Origin: Oscillospiraceae bacterium
GTDB lineage: Bacteria; Bacillota; Clostridia; Oscillospirales; CAG-272
Reading direction: 5' to 3'
Assembly: GCA_015064205.1 (NCBI GenBank)
Contig: SVSR01000002.1
Location: forward strand, 1-64,000
Length of the DNA stretch: 64,000 nt
Part shown: positions 1-7,878 of the stretch, piece by piece
Numbering within the stretch: the stretch's first letter is position 1
Layout: each line of letters starts with the position of its first letter
Translations under genes and position numbers: made by a program
Notes under the pieces: generated by a model
The model's database searches: none
Told to the model about the DNA's origin: nothing
Seen by the model: the letters and a program-made list of their open reading frames with translations, nothing else

Positions 1-1
1 A

Positions 2-130
2 GCTACTGAAGACACAGAAGCTACTGAAGACACAGAAGCAACTGAAGATACAGAAGCTACTGAAGACACAGAAGCTGTTGAAGATACAGAAGCTGTTGAA
101 GATACAGAAGCTGTTGAAGACACAGAAGCT
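2..130 (+). repeat. 18-bp tandem repeat inside the surface-protein gene
   Basis: About seven copies of an 18-bp unit close to gaagacacagaagctact run without gaps and encode the (A)(T/V)EDTE hexapeptide. Copies differ by synonymous changes (gac/gat) and by a GCT ACT to GCT GTT swap in the last part. The array starts before the window, so its full size is unknown. Such arrays vary in copy number by slippage. Confidence 0.85.
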
Positions 131-259
131 ACTGAACCCGTTGATGCTCCCGCTGAAGAAGCAGGCGCACCTGTTGGCATAATCATTGCTGTTGTTGCAG
201 CAGTTGCAGTTATTGCTATAGTAGCTGTTGTTCTTTCCAAGAAGAAGGCTGCTAAGTAA
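2..259 (+). CDS. C-terminal end of a repeat-rich membrane-anchored surface protein (5' truncated)
   Basis: Only the last 85 codons are in the window; the frame is open from base 2 to a TAA. It encodes six-residue repeats of the type (A)(T/V)EDTE, then a Pro/Gly-containing linker, one hydrophobic helix of about 22 residues (GIIIAVVAAVAVIAIVAVV) and a Lys-rich tail (SKKKAAK). This is the layout of a protein whose acidic, Thr-rich stalk lies outside the cell and which is held by a C-terminal transmembrane helix with a cytoplasmic basic stop. There is no LPXTG sorting motif in the visible part. The N-terminal functional part is missing, so no function can be given. A strong terminator follows 12 bases after the stop. 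Confidence 0.85.
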   Translation, partial: ATEDTEATEDTEATEDTEATEDTEAVEDTEAVEDTEAVEDTEATEPVDAPAEEAGAPVGIIIAVVAAVAVIAIVAVVLSKKKAAK

Positions 260-270
260 TTTAGCTTTAT

Positions 271-302
271 AAAAAGACCTGCCCGTGCGGCAGGTCTTTT
301 TT
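271..302 (+). terminator. Rho-independent terminator of the surface-protein gene
   Basis: A perfect stem AGACCTGCC/GGCAGGTCT with a 5-base loop is followed by a run of T, 12 bases after the upstream stop codon. Confidence 0.9.
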
Positions 303-335
303 GCTCACTCGTTGAAGAATCACATCAAATATCAC

Positions 336-415
336 CGTAGGACGGGGGTTTACTCGAGCCGTTTTCATTATATTTGTACTTGAGGATAAGCGGCAGGAGC
401 AAGCCCCTGCCCTAC
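336..415. repeat. Dispersed inverted-repeat element, copy 1 (degenerate left arm)
   Basis: The left arm cgtaggacgggggtttactc and the right arm gcggcaggagcaagcccc...ccctac are diverged inverted copies of the same ~26-bp hairpin-forming unit. The other copies are at 36803-36877 and 61953-62028. It lies between the upstream terminator and the ylxM promoter. No coding capacity is apparent; it resembles a REP doublet or small MITE-like element. Confidence 0.7.
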
Positions 416-483
416 AAAACATACATTTCCAGCCGTGAACAGATAAAGGTGAGATGTTTTTATAAATTTCATATAAAAAAGTA

Positions 484-512
484 TTGACAATTATAAAAGC
501 TTGTGTTATACT
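484..512 (+). promoter_or_regulatory. Sigma-A promoter of ylxM-ffh
   Basis: TTGACA (484-489) and TATACT (507-512) are separated by 17 bp. The ORF-track start for ylxM lies inside this promoter and so cannot be the real one. Confidence 0.9.
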
Positions 513-549
513 ATGTAAAGCGTTTTACTTTACACCTAATGAGGCAGAT

Positions 550-897
550 ATGAAAAGTAAAGATTTGAGTCTCGGATTTCTTTTTGATTTTTACGGGGAG
601 CTTCTTTCAGAGCAACGTAAAAACGTGTTCGACCTGTATTATAATGAGGATCTTTCTCTGGCAGAGGTTGCAGAGCAGATAGGTATAACAAGACAGGGTG
701 TACGCGATATAGTAAAGAAGAGCGAAAAGCAGCTTCTTGATTTTGAAAGTAAGCTCGGGCTTGCAAGCCGTTTTATTGAGATATCCGAAAACTGCGAGTC
801 GATAGCTGAGAGACTGTCAAAGATAAAAGGCAGTGCACAAAACGAGAGCGAATTTGACGATATAATTAAAGACGTAAAACGCCTTTCACAGATTTGA
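550..897 (+). CDS. ylxM: YlxM/p13-family SRP-associated DNA/RNA-binding protein
   Basis: The 115-residue product has the sigma-70 region-4-like helix-turn-helix seen in YlxM (LSLAEVAEQIGITRQGVRDI at about residues 36-56). YlxM proteins stimulate the signal recognition particle GTPase and are typically encoded directly upstream of ffh, as here (17 bases). I moved the start from 484 to ATG 550, because the track start overlaps a consensus promoter and 550 has a GAGG ribosome site 5 bases upstream. The resulting length matches the family (about 110 aa). It is co-transcribed with ffh. Confidence 0.9.
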   Translation: MKSKDLSLGFLFDFYGELLSEQRKNVFDLYYNEDLSLAEVAEQIGITRQGVRDIVKKSEKQLLDFESKLGLASRFIEISENCESIAERLSKIKGSAQNESEFDDIIKDVKRLSQI

Positions 898-914
898 TAA
901 AAAGGGGAACTTAA

Positions 915-2264
915 ATGTTTCAAAGCCTTGCAGATAAACTTTCCGATGCCTTTAAAAAATTCAGAGGCAAAGGAAAGCTTACAGAAAAAGACGTTAAAGA
1001 GGGCATGCGTGAAATAAAGCTTGCGCTTCTTGAAGCAGACGTAAGCTTCAAGGTGGTCAAAGACTTTATAAAGACTGTAACAGAACGCGCCGTTGGCGCC
1101 GAGGTGCTTGAAAGTCTTATGCCTGCCCAGCAGATAGTCAAGATAGTTAACGAAGAGCTCACAGCTCTTATGGGAAGCACGAATACAAAGCTTACGATAT
1201 CCTCCCGCCCTCCCACAGTCGTTATGATGGTAGGCTTGCAGGGCGCAGGTAAAACAACTCATGCAGGAAAGCTTGCAGGTATGTATAAAAAGCAAGGTAA
1301 GCGGCCGCTTCTCGTTGCCTGCGACGTATACAGACCGGCGGCGATAAAGCAGCTTGAGGTTGTTGGTGAAAAGCTTGATATACCCGTATTTTCTATGGGC
1401 GACAAAGTAAGTCCTGTTGAAATAGCAAAAGCCGGCATTGAGCACGCAAAGCGCCACGGTCACGACATGGTATTTATTGATACCGCAGGCCGTCTTCACG
1501 TTGACGAAGTGCTTATGCAGGAACTCAAGGACATAAAAGCCGCAACAGATGCTATCGAAATCCTGCTTGTTGTTGACTCAATGACAGGTCAGGACGCAGT
1601 TAACGTTGCCCAAAGCTTTAACGAGCTTCTTGATATAACGGGGGTAATTCTTACAAAGCTTGACGGCGATACGCGCGGCGGTGCGGCGCTTTCGGTACGT
1701 CACGTTACGGGAAAGCCCATTAAATTTATTGGTGTTGGCGAAAAGCTCGATATGATCGAGCCATTCTATCCCGACAGAATGGCATCACGAATACTTGGCA
1801 TGGGCGACGTTCTCTCTCTTATAGAAAAGGCTCAGCAGAATTTTGATGAAAAAAAGGCTGAGGAGCTTGAGAGAAAGATGCGCGAACAAAAGTTTACGCT
1901 GACAGATTTTCTTGAGCAGTTTTCACAGATCCGCCAAATGGGACCGCTTGATCAGCTTCTCGGTATGATGCCCGGAGTTAAAGCATCCGATCTTAAAGGC
2001 GCGAACATCGACGAAAAGCAGATAGGCAGAGTTGAGGCGATCATACTTTCGATGACGCCCGATGAGCGCGAAAATCCATCTGTTATAAACGCTTCGAGAA
2101 AAAAGCGTATTGCACAGGGATGCGGAATGAAAGTTGAAGACGTTAACCGGCTTCTAAAACAGTACGATCAGATGTGCAAAATGATGAAGCAATTCACAGG
2201 CCCCGGAGCTAACAAGATGGCCCGCAGGCTTGGCAAAAAAGGTTTGTTTAATATGCCGTTCTAA
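915..2264 (+). CDS. ffh: Signal recognition particle protein Ffh (SRP54)
   Basis: The 449-residue GTPase binds 4.5S/SRP RNA and the signal sequences of nascent membrane proteins, and delivers ribosomes to FtsY. The N-terminal helical bundle (1-90) is followed by the NG GTPase domain with the P-loop [15 protein letters not shown] (about residue 108), DTAGR and TKLDGD. The Met-rich M domain (about 300-449) carries [13 protein letters not shown] and ends in the RNA-binding RRLGKKG segment. Length is normal. It is preceded by AAAGGGGAA and overlaps nothing; ylxM upstream and rpsP downstream give the usual Firmicutes order. Confidence 0.98.
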   Translation: MFQSLADKLSDAFKKFRGKGKLTEKDVKEGMREIKLALLEADVSFKVVKDFIKTVTERAVGAEVLESLMPAQQIVKIVNEELTALMGSTNTKLTISSRPPTVVMMVGLQGAGKTTHAGKLAGMYKKQGKRPLLVACDVYRPAAIKQLEVVGEKLDIPVFSMGDKVSPVEIAKAGIEHAKRHGHDMVFIDTAGRLHVDEVLMQELKDIKAATDAIEILLVVDSMTGQDAVNVAQSFNELLDITGVILTKLDGDTRGGAALSVRHVTGKPIKFIGVGEKLDMIEPFYPDRMASRILGMGDVLSLIEKAQQNFDEKKAEELERKMREQKFTLTDFLEQFSQIRQMGPLDQLLGMMPGVKASDLKGANIDEKQIGRVEAIILSMTPDERENPSVINASRKKRIAQGCGMKVEDVNRLLKQYDQMCKMMKQFTGPGANKMARRLGKKGLFNMPF

Positions 2265-2320
2265 GCTTTGTGCTTACGGTGATTAATATAAAAATAATTT
2301 TATTTTGGAGGTCATTTAAA

Positions 2321-2566
2321 ATGGCAGTAAAAATCAGACTCAGAAGAATGGGTATGAAGAAGAACCCCTTCTACCGCGTAGTTGTTGCAGACTCAAGATA
2401 TCCTCGTGACGGTAAGTTCATCGAAGAAATCGGCACATACAATCCCCTCGTGGATCCTGCTGAATTCAAGATCGACGCTGATAAGGCTAAGACATGGATC
2501 AAGAACGGCGCACAGCCCACAGATACAGTAAAGAGCCTTCTCAAGAAAAACGGCATAATCGACTGA
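2321..2566 (+). CDS. rpsP: 30S ribosomal protein S16
   Basis: The 81-residue S16 starts [19 protein letters not shown] and contains the conserved [18 protein letters not shown] segment. The track ORF begins 17 codons earlier; ATG 2321 is correct because TTTGGAGG precedes it at the right distance and S16 starts exactly here in the family. It assembles early in the 5' domain of 16S rRNA. It lies between ffh and khpA, as in many Clostridia. Confidence 0.97.
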   Translation: MAVKIRLRRMGMKKNPFYRVVVADSRYPRDGKFIEEIGTYNPLVDPAEFKIDADKAKTWIKNGAQPTDTVKSLLKKNGIID

Positions 2567-2595
2567 GCATCTCTTAGTGAAAAGGAGAAATAATA

Positions 2596-2835
2596 ATGCT
2601 CGATCTTAAAAAGATGCTTTGCGATATGGTTGCTCCTATCGTCAACGACCCTTCAAGCATCAGCATAACCGAAAATGAAGTTGAGCCCGGCGTTGTTGTG
2701 CTCGAGCTTTCGGTTGCGCCTGATGACATGGGTAAGGTCATAGGAAAGCACGGAAGAATCGCAAAGGCTATCCGCACCGTTATCAAGGCTGCGGCAAATT
2801 CGGCCGGCAAAAAAGTTACGGTTGATATAAAGTGA
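2596..2835 (+). CDS. khpA: KhpA/YlqC KH-domain RNA-binding protein
   Basis: This 79-residue single KH-domain protein carries the GKVIGKHGRIAKAIRTVIKAAA motif (GxxG = GKHG) at about residues 48-69. KhpA binds RNA, often with KhpB/Jag, and influences cell length and division in Gram-positive bacteria. The start ATG has AAAAGGAG upstream. In most Firmicutes the next genes are rimM, trmD and rplS; here a hairpin terminator follows instead, so the usual cluster is broken after this gene. Confidence 0.93.
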   Translation: MLDLKKMLCDMVAPIVNDPSSISITENEVEPGVVVLELSVAPDDMGKVIGKHGRIAKAIRTVIKAAANSAGKKVTVDIK

Positions 2836-2842
2836 TAAAGTT

Positions 2843-2889
2843 GTGATATTATACATCTTTAGGGTTTATAATATCACAGCTTTTCTTTT
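2843..2889 (+). terminator. Terminator after khpA
   Basis: An AT-rich stem GTGATATTATA/TATAATATCAC with a 13-base loop is followed by agcttttctttt. It is weaker than the other terminators here because of its low GC. Confidence 0.6.
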
Positions 2890-2931
2890 ATGAAAAAAGA
2901 GTGCGCATTATTTGAAAATAATGTGAATTTG

Positions 2932-2960
2932 TTGCAATTCATGCTCTTTTGTGGTATACT
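2932..2960 (+). promoter_or_regulatory. Sigma-A promoter of the rbfA-to-DUF4340 run
   Basis: TTGCAA (2932-2937), 17 bp, TATACT (2955-2960), with a TGG extended -10 element. No terminator is visible between it and 10923, so it may serve eight genes. Confidence 0.8.
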
Positions 2961-3011
2961 GATTATGTATATGTTTTAATATCAAAAGCATAATTCAGAG
3001 AGGTATTCAAA

Positions 3012-3416
3012 ATGGCAGGATACAGAAAAGCAAGAATAAACGATGAGACCCAAAAGGCTCTTTCCGCTATTATAAGAGAAGTTAAAGATCCGAGAGTTTC
3101 GGGCGCATTTTTAAGCATAACGGGCACAGAGGTAACGCCTGACTTAAAGTTTGCAAAAGTGTATTTTTCGGCGCTTGGGTCGGATAGTAAGGAAGTTAAA
3201 CGCGGACTTGAAAGCGCCGTCGGATTTATCCGCAAAAGACTGGCAGAAACACTTAATATGAGAATAACTCCCGAAATAAAGTTTTATGAAGACACTTCTA
3301 TGGAATACGGCGCAAATATATCAAGACTCCTTAATAAAATAGAGCCTGAGCTCAGAGCAGCAGAAAAGGCTGAAGAAGAAGCACGCGCGGTTCTTGAAAA
3401 CGAGGAAGAAAAATAA
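3012..3416 (+). CDS. rbfA: Ribosome-binding factor A
   Basis: The 134-residue cold-shock and 16S-maturation factor binds the 30S subunit near the 5' end helix of 16S rRNA. The KH-like fold is recognisable from YRKARINDETQKALSAII at the N-terminus, the VSGAFLSITGTEVTPDLKFAKVYFS core and the C-terminal RLLNKIEPE helix. A Glu/Ala-rich tail follows. The start has AGAGAGG upstream. The stop overlaps the nrnA start by one base (TAATG), indicating translational coupling. Confidence 0.95.
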   Translation: MAGYRKARINDETQKALSAIIREVKDPRVSGAFLSITGTEVTPDLKFAKVYFSALGSDSKEVKRGLESAVGFIRKRLAETLNMRITPEIKFYEDTSMEYGANISRLLNKIEPELRAAEKAEEEARAVLENEEEK

Positions 3417-4411
3417 TGATACAGTTTAACAGCATAAACGAAGTTTGCGACAAGTTAATATCACAGGAAAGCTTTCTTTTGCTTACCCATAAAAATGCTG
3501 ACGGAGACGCAATCGGAAGCACAACTGCACTTGCGCGCCTGCTCATCAAGTCAGGCAAAAAAGTTAAGATACTTTTGTCTGAAGCACCAACAAAAAGGCT
3601 TCGGTTTATACTCGGAGAACTTGATTTTTACACTCCCGAAAATATGGGCGAAAGTCTTATTTCCCCATATATAGTCTGCCTTGACTGTGCATCATCGTCA
3701 AGACTTGGCAAGCTTGAAGAAAAATTCGGCCAGCGCGTTGATCTTTCAATAGATCATCATATATCAAACACTCCGTTTGCAAAATGCACTTATACAAAAG
3801 CAGACGCTTCTGCCGCAAGCGAGATAGTATACACGATAGCAAATGAATTTGCCGCAAGAAAAGTTATTGATAAAATAGATCCCGATATCAGCTTCCCGCT
3901 ATATGCAGGAATAGCTTCTGATACGGGAAACTTCAAATATTCAAACACAAGCGCCGATACTTTGAGAATATGCGCAGAACTTATAGAAACGGGTATCGAC
4001 ACGGCGCTTATATCAAGATTATTATTCGACACATTCCCTATAAATAAGCTTCGCGCAGAAGCTATAGGAGTCCAGAGGCTCGAAATTTTTGCAAACTCAA
4101 AGGCGGCTATAATATCCGTGCCGACTGAGCTTCTTGAAAAAGAAGGACTTACGTATGAGGATTTTGACGACGTTGTTAACGTTGCAAGAAAGGTTGAGGG
4201 TGTTGAGATAGGCGCATACGTGCACGTTTCAGACACAGGTGACTTTAAAATATCGCTTCGCTCAAACGACTACGCAGACGTTGCCGCGATATGCGAAAAG
4301 CACGCAGGCGGCGGTCATATACGTGCCGCAGGCTGCAGTTTATCTTCAGGCAGTATTGAAGAAGCCGTAAAGATCATAAAGAAAGATATAGAAGAAGCAC
4401 TTAAAAAATAA
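3416..4411 (+). CDS. nrnA: NrnA-type DHH/DHHA1 oligoribonuclease and pAp phosphatase
   Basis: This 331-residue DHH-superfamily phosphoesterase degrades short oligonucleotides and 3'-phosphoadenosine 5'-phosphate. The DHH domain shows metal ligands in THKNADGDAIGS (about 26-37), CLDCAS and SIDHHISN (the DHH signature). The C-terminal DHHA1 domain ends in GGGHIRAAGCS, the family substrate-binding motif. Length fits NrnA. It sits between rbfA and truB, its standard location in Firmicutes. Confidence 0.95.
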   Translation: MIQFNSINEVCDKLISQESFLLLTHKNADGDAIGSTTALARLLIKSGKKVKILLSEAPTKRLRFILGELDFYTPENMGESLISPYIVCLDCASSSRLGKLEEKFGQRVDLSIDHHISNTPFAKCTYTKADASAASEIVYTIANEFAARKVIDKIDPDISFPLYAGIASDTGNFKYSNTSADTLRICAELIETGIDTALISRLLFDTFPINKLRAEAIGVQRLEIFANSKAAIISVPTELLEKEGLTYEDFDDVVNVARKVEGVEIGAYVHVSDTGDFKISLRSNDYADVAAICEKHAGGGHIRAAGCSLSSGSIEEAVKIIKKDIEEALKK

Positions 4412-4428
4412 TTAAAGGTCGGTTTGAT

Positions 4429-5331
4429 ATGACAGAGGTATCGGGAGTATTACTTATAGATAAGCCCCAGGGGTTAACGTCGCACGACGTTGTGAATAAG
4501 GTAAGGCGTCTTTATAATACGAAAAAAGTTGGCCACACGGGTACTCTTGATCCGCTTGCAACAGGACTGCTGGTTATCCTTATCGGACGTGCGGCAAAGG
4601 CTGCCGAGTATCTCGTGTCAGACTCAAAGCGTTACACGGCAGGTTTGAAGCTAGGACTTACTACCGACACGGAAGATATTACAGGAAAAATACTGACAGA
4701 AAGTAACAATTTACCAACACAAGAACAAGTAGGCACTGTTATATCCGATTTTACCGGGGATATAATGCAGACTCCGCCCATGTACAGCGCTCTCAAGATT
4801 GGCGGGCAAAAACTTGTTGACCTTGCAAGAAAGAATATAACAATAGAGCGCGAAAGCAGAAAGATACACATTGATGCTATCGCATACAAGCGAATAAGTG
4901 AAAGCGAGTACACGCTTACAGTTGATTGCTCGAAGGGCACGTATATACGAACCCTTTGCGCAGATATTGGCGCAAAGCTTTCCTGCGGCGGTGTTATGAG
5001 CTCACTCAGACGTGAGAGATCGGGTAATTTCACGCTTGAAGGGGCATATACGCTTGATAAAATTGAAAAGATGAACGAAGACGGCAGAGTGTCTGTCCTT
5101 ATGCCCACCGAGAGCCTGTTTGAAGAGCTTGATATTATAAAACTGCCCGTTTTTTACGAGAGGCTTTGCAGAAACGGGGCTGAGATATACCAAAAGAAGC
5201 TTGGTGTCAGCTATGCTGTCGGCACAAAGCTCAGGATATACGGTAAAAACGGATTTTTCGCGCTCGGCGAAGTAATGGATTTTGAAGACGGTTATGCTAT
5301 AAAGCCGATAAAGCTTTTTGAAATACTCTGA
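4429..5331 (+). CDS. truB: tRNA pseudouridine-55 synthase
   Basis: The 300-residue enzyme converts U55 of the tRNA T-loop to pseudouridine. The catalytic motif GHTGTLDPLATGLL (Asp at about residue 40) and the later CSKGTYIRTLCADIG motif are intact. A PUA-like C-terminal part (about 240-300) binds RNA. It follows nrnA by 17 bases. In many Firmicutes ribF would come next; here ribF lies 19 kb away and pgeF follows. Confidence 0.96.
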   Translation: MTEVSGVLLIDKPQGLTSHDVVNKVRRLYNTKKVGHTGTLDPLATGLLVILIGRAAKAAEYLVSDSKRYTAGLKLGLTTDTEDITGKILTESNNLPTQEQVGTVISDFTGDIMQTPPMYSALKIGGQKLVDLARKNITIERESRKIHIDAIAYKRISESEYTLTVDCSKGTYIRTLCADIGAKLSCGGVMSSLRRERSGNFTLEGAYTLDKIEKMNEDGRVSVLMPTESLFEELDIIKLPVFYERLCRNGAEIYQKKLGVSYAVGTKLRIYGKNGFFALGEVMDFEDGYAIKPIKLFEIL

Positions 5332-5345
5332 TTTGGAGGATATAT

Positions 5346-6161
5346 ATGTTTTACAGATGCACGCTTTCGGGTGCACCTCATTACAGATCAACACTCATAA
5401 CAACACCTCACGGATTTTCCACGCGCCTTGGCGGTATAAGCCGCGGCAAGTACACTAAAAGCATGAATCTTGCTTTCGGGCGCGGTGACGATGACGGTAC
5501 GGTTATAAAAAATTTTGAAATACTTGCAAAAAGCATAAGCGCAAATCCCGAAAACGGGGTTATGCTTGGTCAGGTGCATTCAAGCGATGTTATGACCGTG
5601 ACTAAAGATGATTTCGGTCTTGGCGTTTACAAAAAGACGGACAAATGCCTTGACGGATACGTATCGTGCGAGCCCGGAGCGCTTTTATGCGTAAGGATTG
5701 CAGACTGCATACCCGTTTTATTTCATGACAGTAAAAACAACGTGATCGGCGCAGTACATTCGGGCTGGCGCGGAAGCGTTGGCGCGATAAGCTCTGTTTG
5801 CATCGATAAAATGTGCAGTATCGGCGCAGAAAGGCAAAGCATCAAGGCGGCGATTGGCCCCGGAATATGTTTCGGGTGTTATACTGTTGGTGAAGATTTT
5901 GTAGAGTCATGCAAAAGTTCTTTATCCTCTGCTCTTTGCCAAAAATTTATAAACAAAAAAGGGAGAGTTTATACTGCCGATTTAAAAAAGCTTATATATC
6001 TTACTCTGCTTGAGTCGGGTTTAAAAGAAGAAAATATAGATATTTCAACACTTTGCACGTGTTGCAATCCCGATGAATTTTTTTCTCACAGATACCATAA
6101 AGAAAACAGAGGAACGATGGGCGCTATGATAGCCCTATCCCCGGAAAGGAATCACAAATGA
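5346..6161 (+). CDS. pgeF: PgeF/YfiH-family purine nucleoside phosphorylase, laccase domain
   Basis: The 271-residue protein has the Cu-oxidase_4 (DUF152) fold. Members of this family have been shown to act on purine nucleosides (phosphorolysis, adenosine deamination), and PgeF to edit peptidoglycan precursors. The conserved metal/active-site residues are present: VHSGWRGSVGAI, GPGICFGCYTVGEDF and CTCCNPDEFFSHR. GGAGG precedes the ATG. The last four bases overlap the start of the ABC ATPase (ATGA), so expression is coupled although the functions differ. Confidence 0.88.
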   Translation: MFYRCTLSGAPHYRSTLITTPHGFSTRLGGISRGKYTKSMNLAFGRGDDDGTVIKNFEILAKSISANPENGVMLGQVHSSDVMTVTKDDFGLGVYKKTDKCLDGYVSCEPGALLCVRIADCIPVLFHDSKNNVIGAVHSGWRGSVGAISSVCIDKMCSIGAERQSIKAAIGPGICFGCYTVGEDFVESCKSSLSSALCQKFINKKGRVYTADLKKLIYLTLLESGLKEENIDISTLCTCCNPDEFFSHRYHKENRGTMGAMIALSPERNHK

Positions 6162-7144
6162 TAAAAATAGAAAATCTTGTCAAGCGTTACGGGCAAAAAT
6201 ACGCTCTTGACGGCATATCGCTTGAGATAAATCACGGCGACGTTGTTGGCTTTCTCGGCCCGAACGGCGCCGGAAAATCAACGGCGATGAATATCATCAC
6301 AGGTTATCTATCGGCAAGCTCCGGAAACGTTTATATAAATGACATAAGCGTTCTTGACGATCCTATCCTTGTAAAATCAATGATAGGATACCTGCCCGAG
6401 CAGCCTCCGCTTTACATAGATATGACGGTAAGGGAATATCTTAACTTCGTGTTTGATCTGAAAAAATGCACGTACAGCCGCAAAAAGCATATTGACGAGA
6501 TATGCTCTGTTGTTAAGATAACCGACGTTTCAAACCGTGTTATCAGAAATCTTTCAAAGGGTTACAGACAGAGAGTCGGTATCGCTCAGGCTCTTATAGG
6601 AAATCCTCCGATAATCATAATGGACGAGCCCACCGTCGGTCTTGACCCGAAGGAAATAATAGAAATACGCAGTCTTATAAGACGGCTTGGCGAAAGGCAC
6701 ACCATAATACTTAGCTCGCACATTCTTTCCGAGATACAGGCTATATGCGAAAGGATCGTCATTATAGATTCAGGCCGAATAGTTGCCGATAAGCCAACAG
6801 ACGAACTTGCAAGATTCGTTCAGGCAAACAAGAAGTACAACGTAAAGGTTGCAGGCCCAAAAAGTGAGGTTTTAGCTCTGCTTATGTCGCTTGACGGCAT
6901 CAAGAGTGCACTCCACACGGGAGAGGAAGACGGCGGCGTTTATATCTACACCGTTGAAGCCGAAGCAGGCGTTGATGTAAGAAAGCTTATATTCTCTTCT
7001 CTTGCAGAAAACGGTTGGCCTATGATGGGACTTGAAGAGCAGACCGTAACGCTTGAGGATGTGTTCATCTCAATCGTTGATAACAATAATTACAAAAAGG
7101 AAAAATCAAAGCGTGCCTCATGGGACGACGATGATAACGCATAA
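6158..7144 (+). CDS. ABC transporter ATPase, GldA-like
   Basis: The 328-residue cytoplasmic ATPase has Walker A GPNGAGKST (about 35-43), the signature NLSKGYRQRVGIAQAL, Walker B IIIMDEPTVGLDP and H-loop SSHIL. A ~100-residue C-terminal domain follows, as in CcmA/GldA-type exporters. The three following genes encode a permease and two auxiliary proteins of the Gld type, so it probably drives that complex. Despite the Gld name, no gliding motility is implied. The charged tail KKEKSKRASWDDDD is unusual. The substrate is unknown. Confidence 0.9.
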   Translation: MIKIENLVKRYGQKYALDGISLEINHGDVVGFLGPNGAGKSTAMNIITGYLSASSGNVYINDISVLDDPILVKSMIGYLPEQPPLYIDMTVREYLNFVFDLKKCTYSRKKHIDEICSVVKITDVSNRVIRNLSKGYRQRVGIAQALIGNPPIIIMDEPTVGLDPKEIIEIRSLIRRLGERHTIILSSHILSEIQAICERIVIIDSGRIVADKPTDELARFVQANKKYNVKVAGPKSEVLALLMSLDGIKSALHTGEEDGGVYIYTVEAEAGVDVRKLIFSSLAENGWPMMGLEEQTVTLEDVFISIVDNNNYKKEKSKRASWDDDDNA

Positions 7145-7157
7145 GGGGGTGCATTAA

Positions 7158-7865
7158 ATGATCGCTATTTACAAAAGAGAGATGCTCTCGTATTTTACGG
7201 GATCTATCGGATACGTTTTTATAGCCGTATTTTTGGCGCTCACGGGCGGCATGTTTTCTGTATGTACGCTCTTTATGGGAGAAAGCAGCAGCATTTCAAC
7301 ATTCTTTATCGGCGTTATGTTTATTTACAGTATCGTAGTTCCCCTGCTTACTATGAAAAGCTTCAGCGAGGAAAGAAAATCACGCACGGAACAGCTTCTT
7401 TTAACAGCGCCCGTTTCGCTGACAGGTATGGTTATGGGGAAATTTTTCTCCGCTTATACGATGTTTGCCGGAAGCTTTGTTTTATCGTGCGTAAACTTCT
7501 ATACCCTTTTCAGATTCGGCACGCCTAACGTTGCAGTTCTTGTAAGCTATGCTGTCGGTATTCTTCTCATAGGCGCCGCTTACGTTGCAATAGGCTTGTT
7601 TATATCATCTCTGACAGAAAATCAGCTTATAGCGGCTATCGCCACGATCGGCGCGCTTATAGTTATGCTCGTTATATCATTCGTTAATCAGTACATCGAC
7701 TTTTATCCCGTTCGCGCAGTTTTGGACTGGATATCAATATACAGCCGCTTTTCAAACTTTACGTTCGGCATACTTGATATAAGCTCGCTTTTCTACTACT
7801 TCTCTATCTGCTTTGTATTTCTGTTTTTAACGGTGCGAGTTTACGAAAAACGCCGTTGGTCGTGA
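7158..7865 (+). CDS. ABC transporter permease, GldF/ABC-2 type
   Basis: The 235-residue integral membrane protein has six predicted membrane segments. It begins MIAIYKREMLSYFTGSIGYVF, the typical start of GldF-like ABC-2 permeases, and contains MKSFSEERKSRTEQLLLTAPVS, a conserved cytoplasmic loop that contacts the ATPase. It is 13 bases downstream of the ATPase and 13 bases upstream of the GldG-like gene. Together they should form the membrane core of the exporter. Confidence 0.88.
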   Translation: MIAIYKREMLSYFTGSIGYVFIAVFLALTGGMFSVCTLFMGESSSISTFFIGVMFIYSIVVPLLTMKSFSEERKSRTEQLLLTAPVSLTGMVMGKFFSAYTMFAGSFVLSCVNFYTLFRFGTPNVAVLVSYAVGILLIGAAYVAIGLFISSLTENQLIAAIATIGALIVMLVISFVNQYIDFYPVRAVLDWISIYSRFSNFTFGILDISSLFYYFSICFVFLFLTVRVYEKRRWS

Positions 7866-7878
7866 CAGGAGGGCTGGT

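Noticed and set aside
2-130. Possible CRISPR-like array at the window start
   Set aside because: The 18-bp units are contiguous without spacers and encode a protein repeat.
484-549. Track start of ylxM (MTIIKACVILCK...)
   Set aside because: It overlaps the TTGACA-17-TATACT promoter; ATG 550 has a ribosome site and gives the family length.
639-1499. 286-aa minus-strand ORF across ylxM/ffh
   Set aside because: Shadow of two well-supported genes; no ribosome site or recognisable domain.
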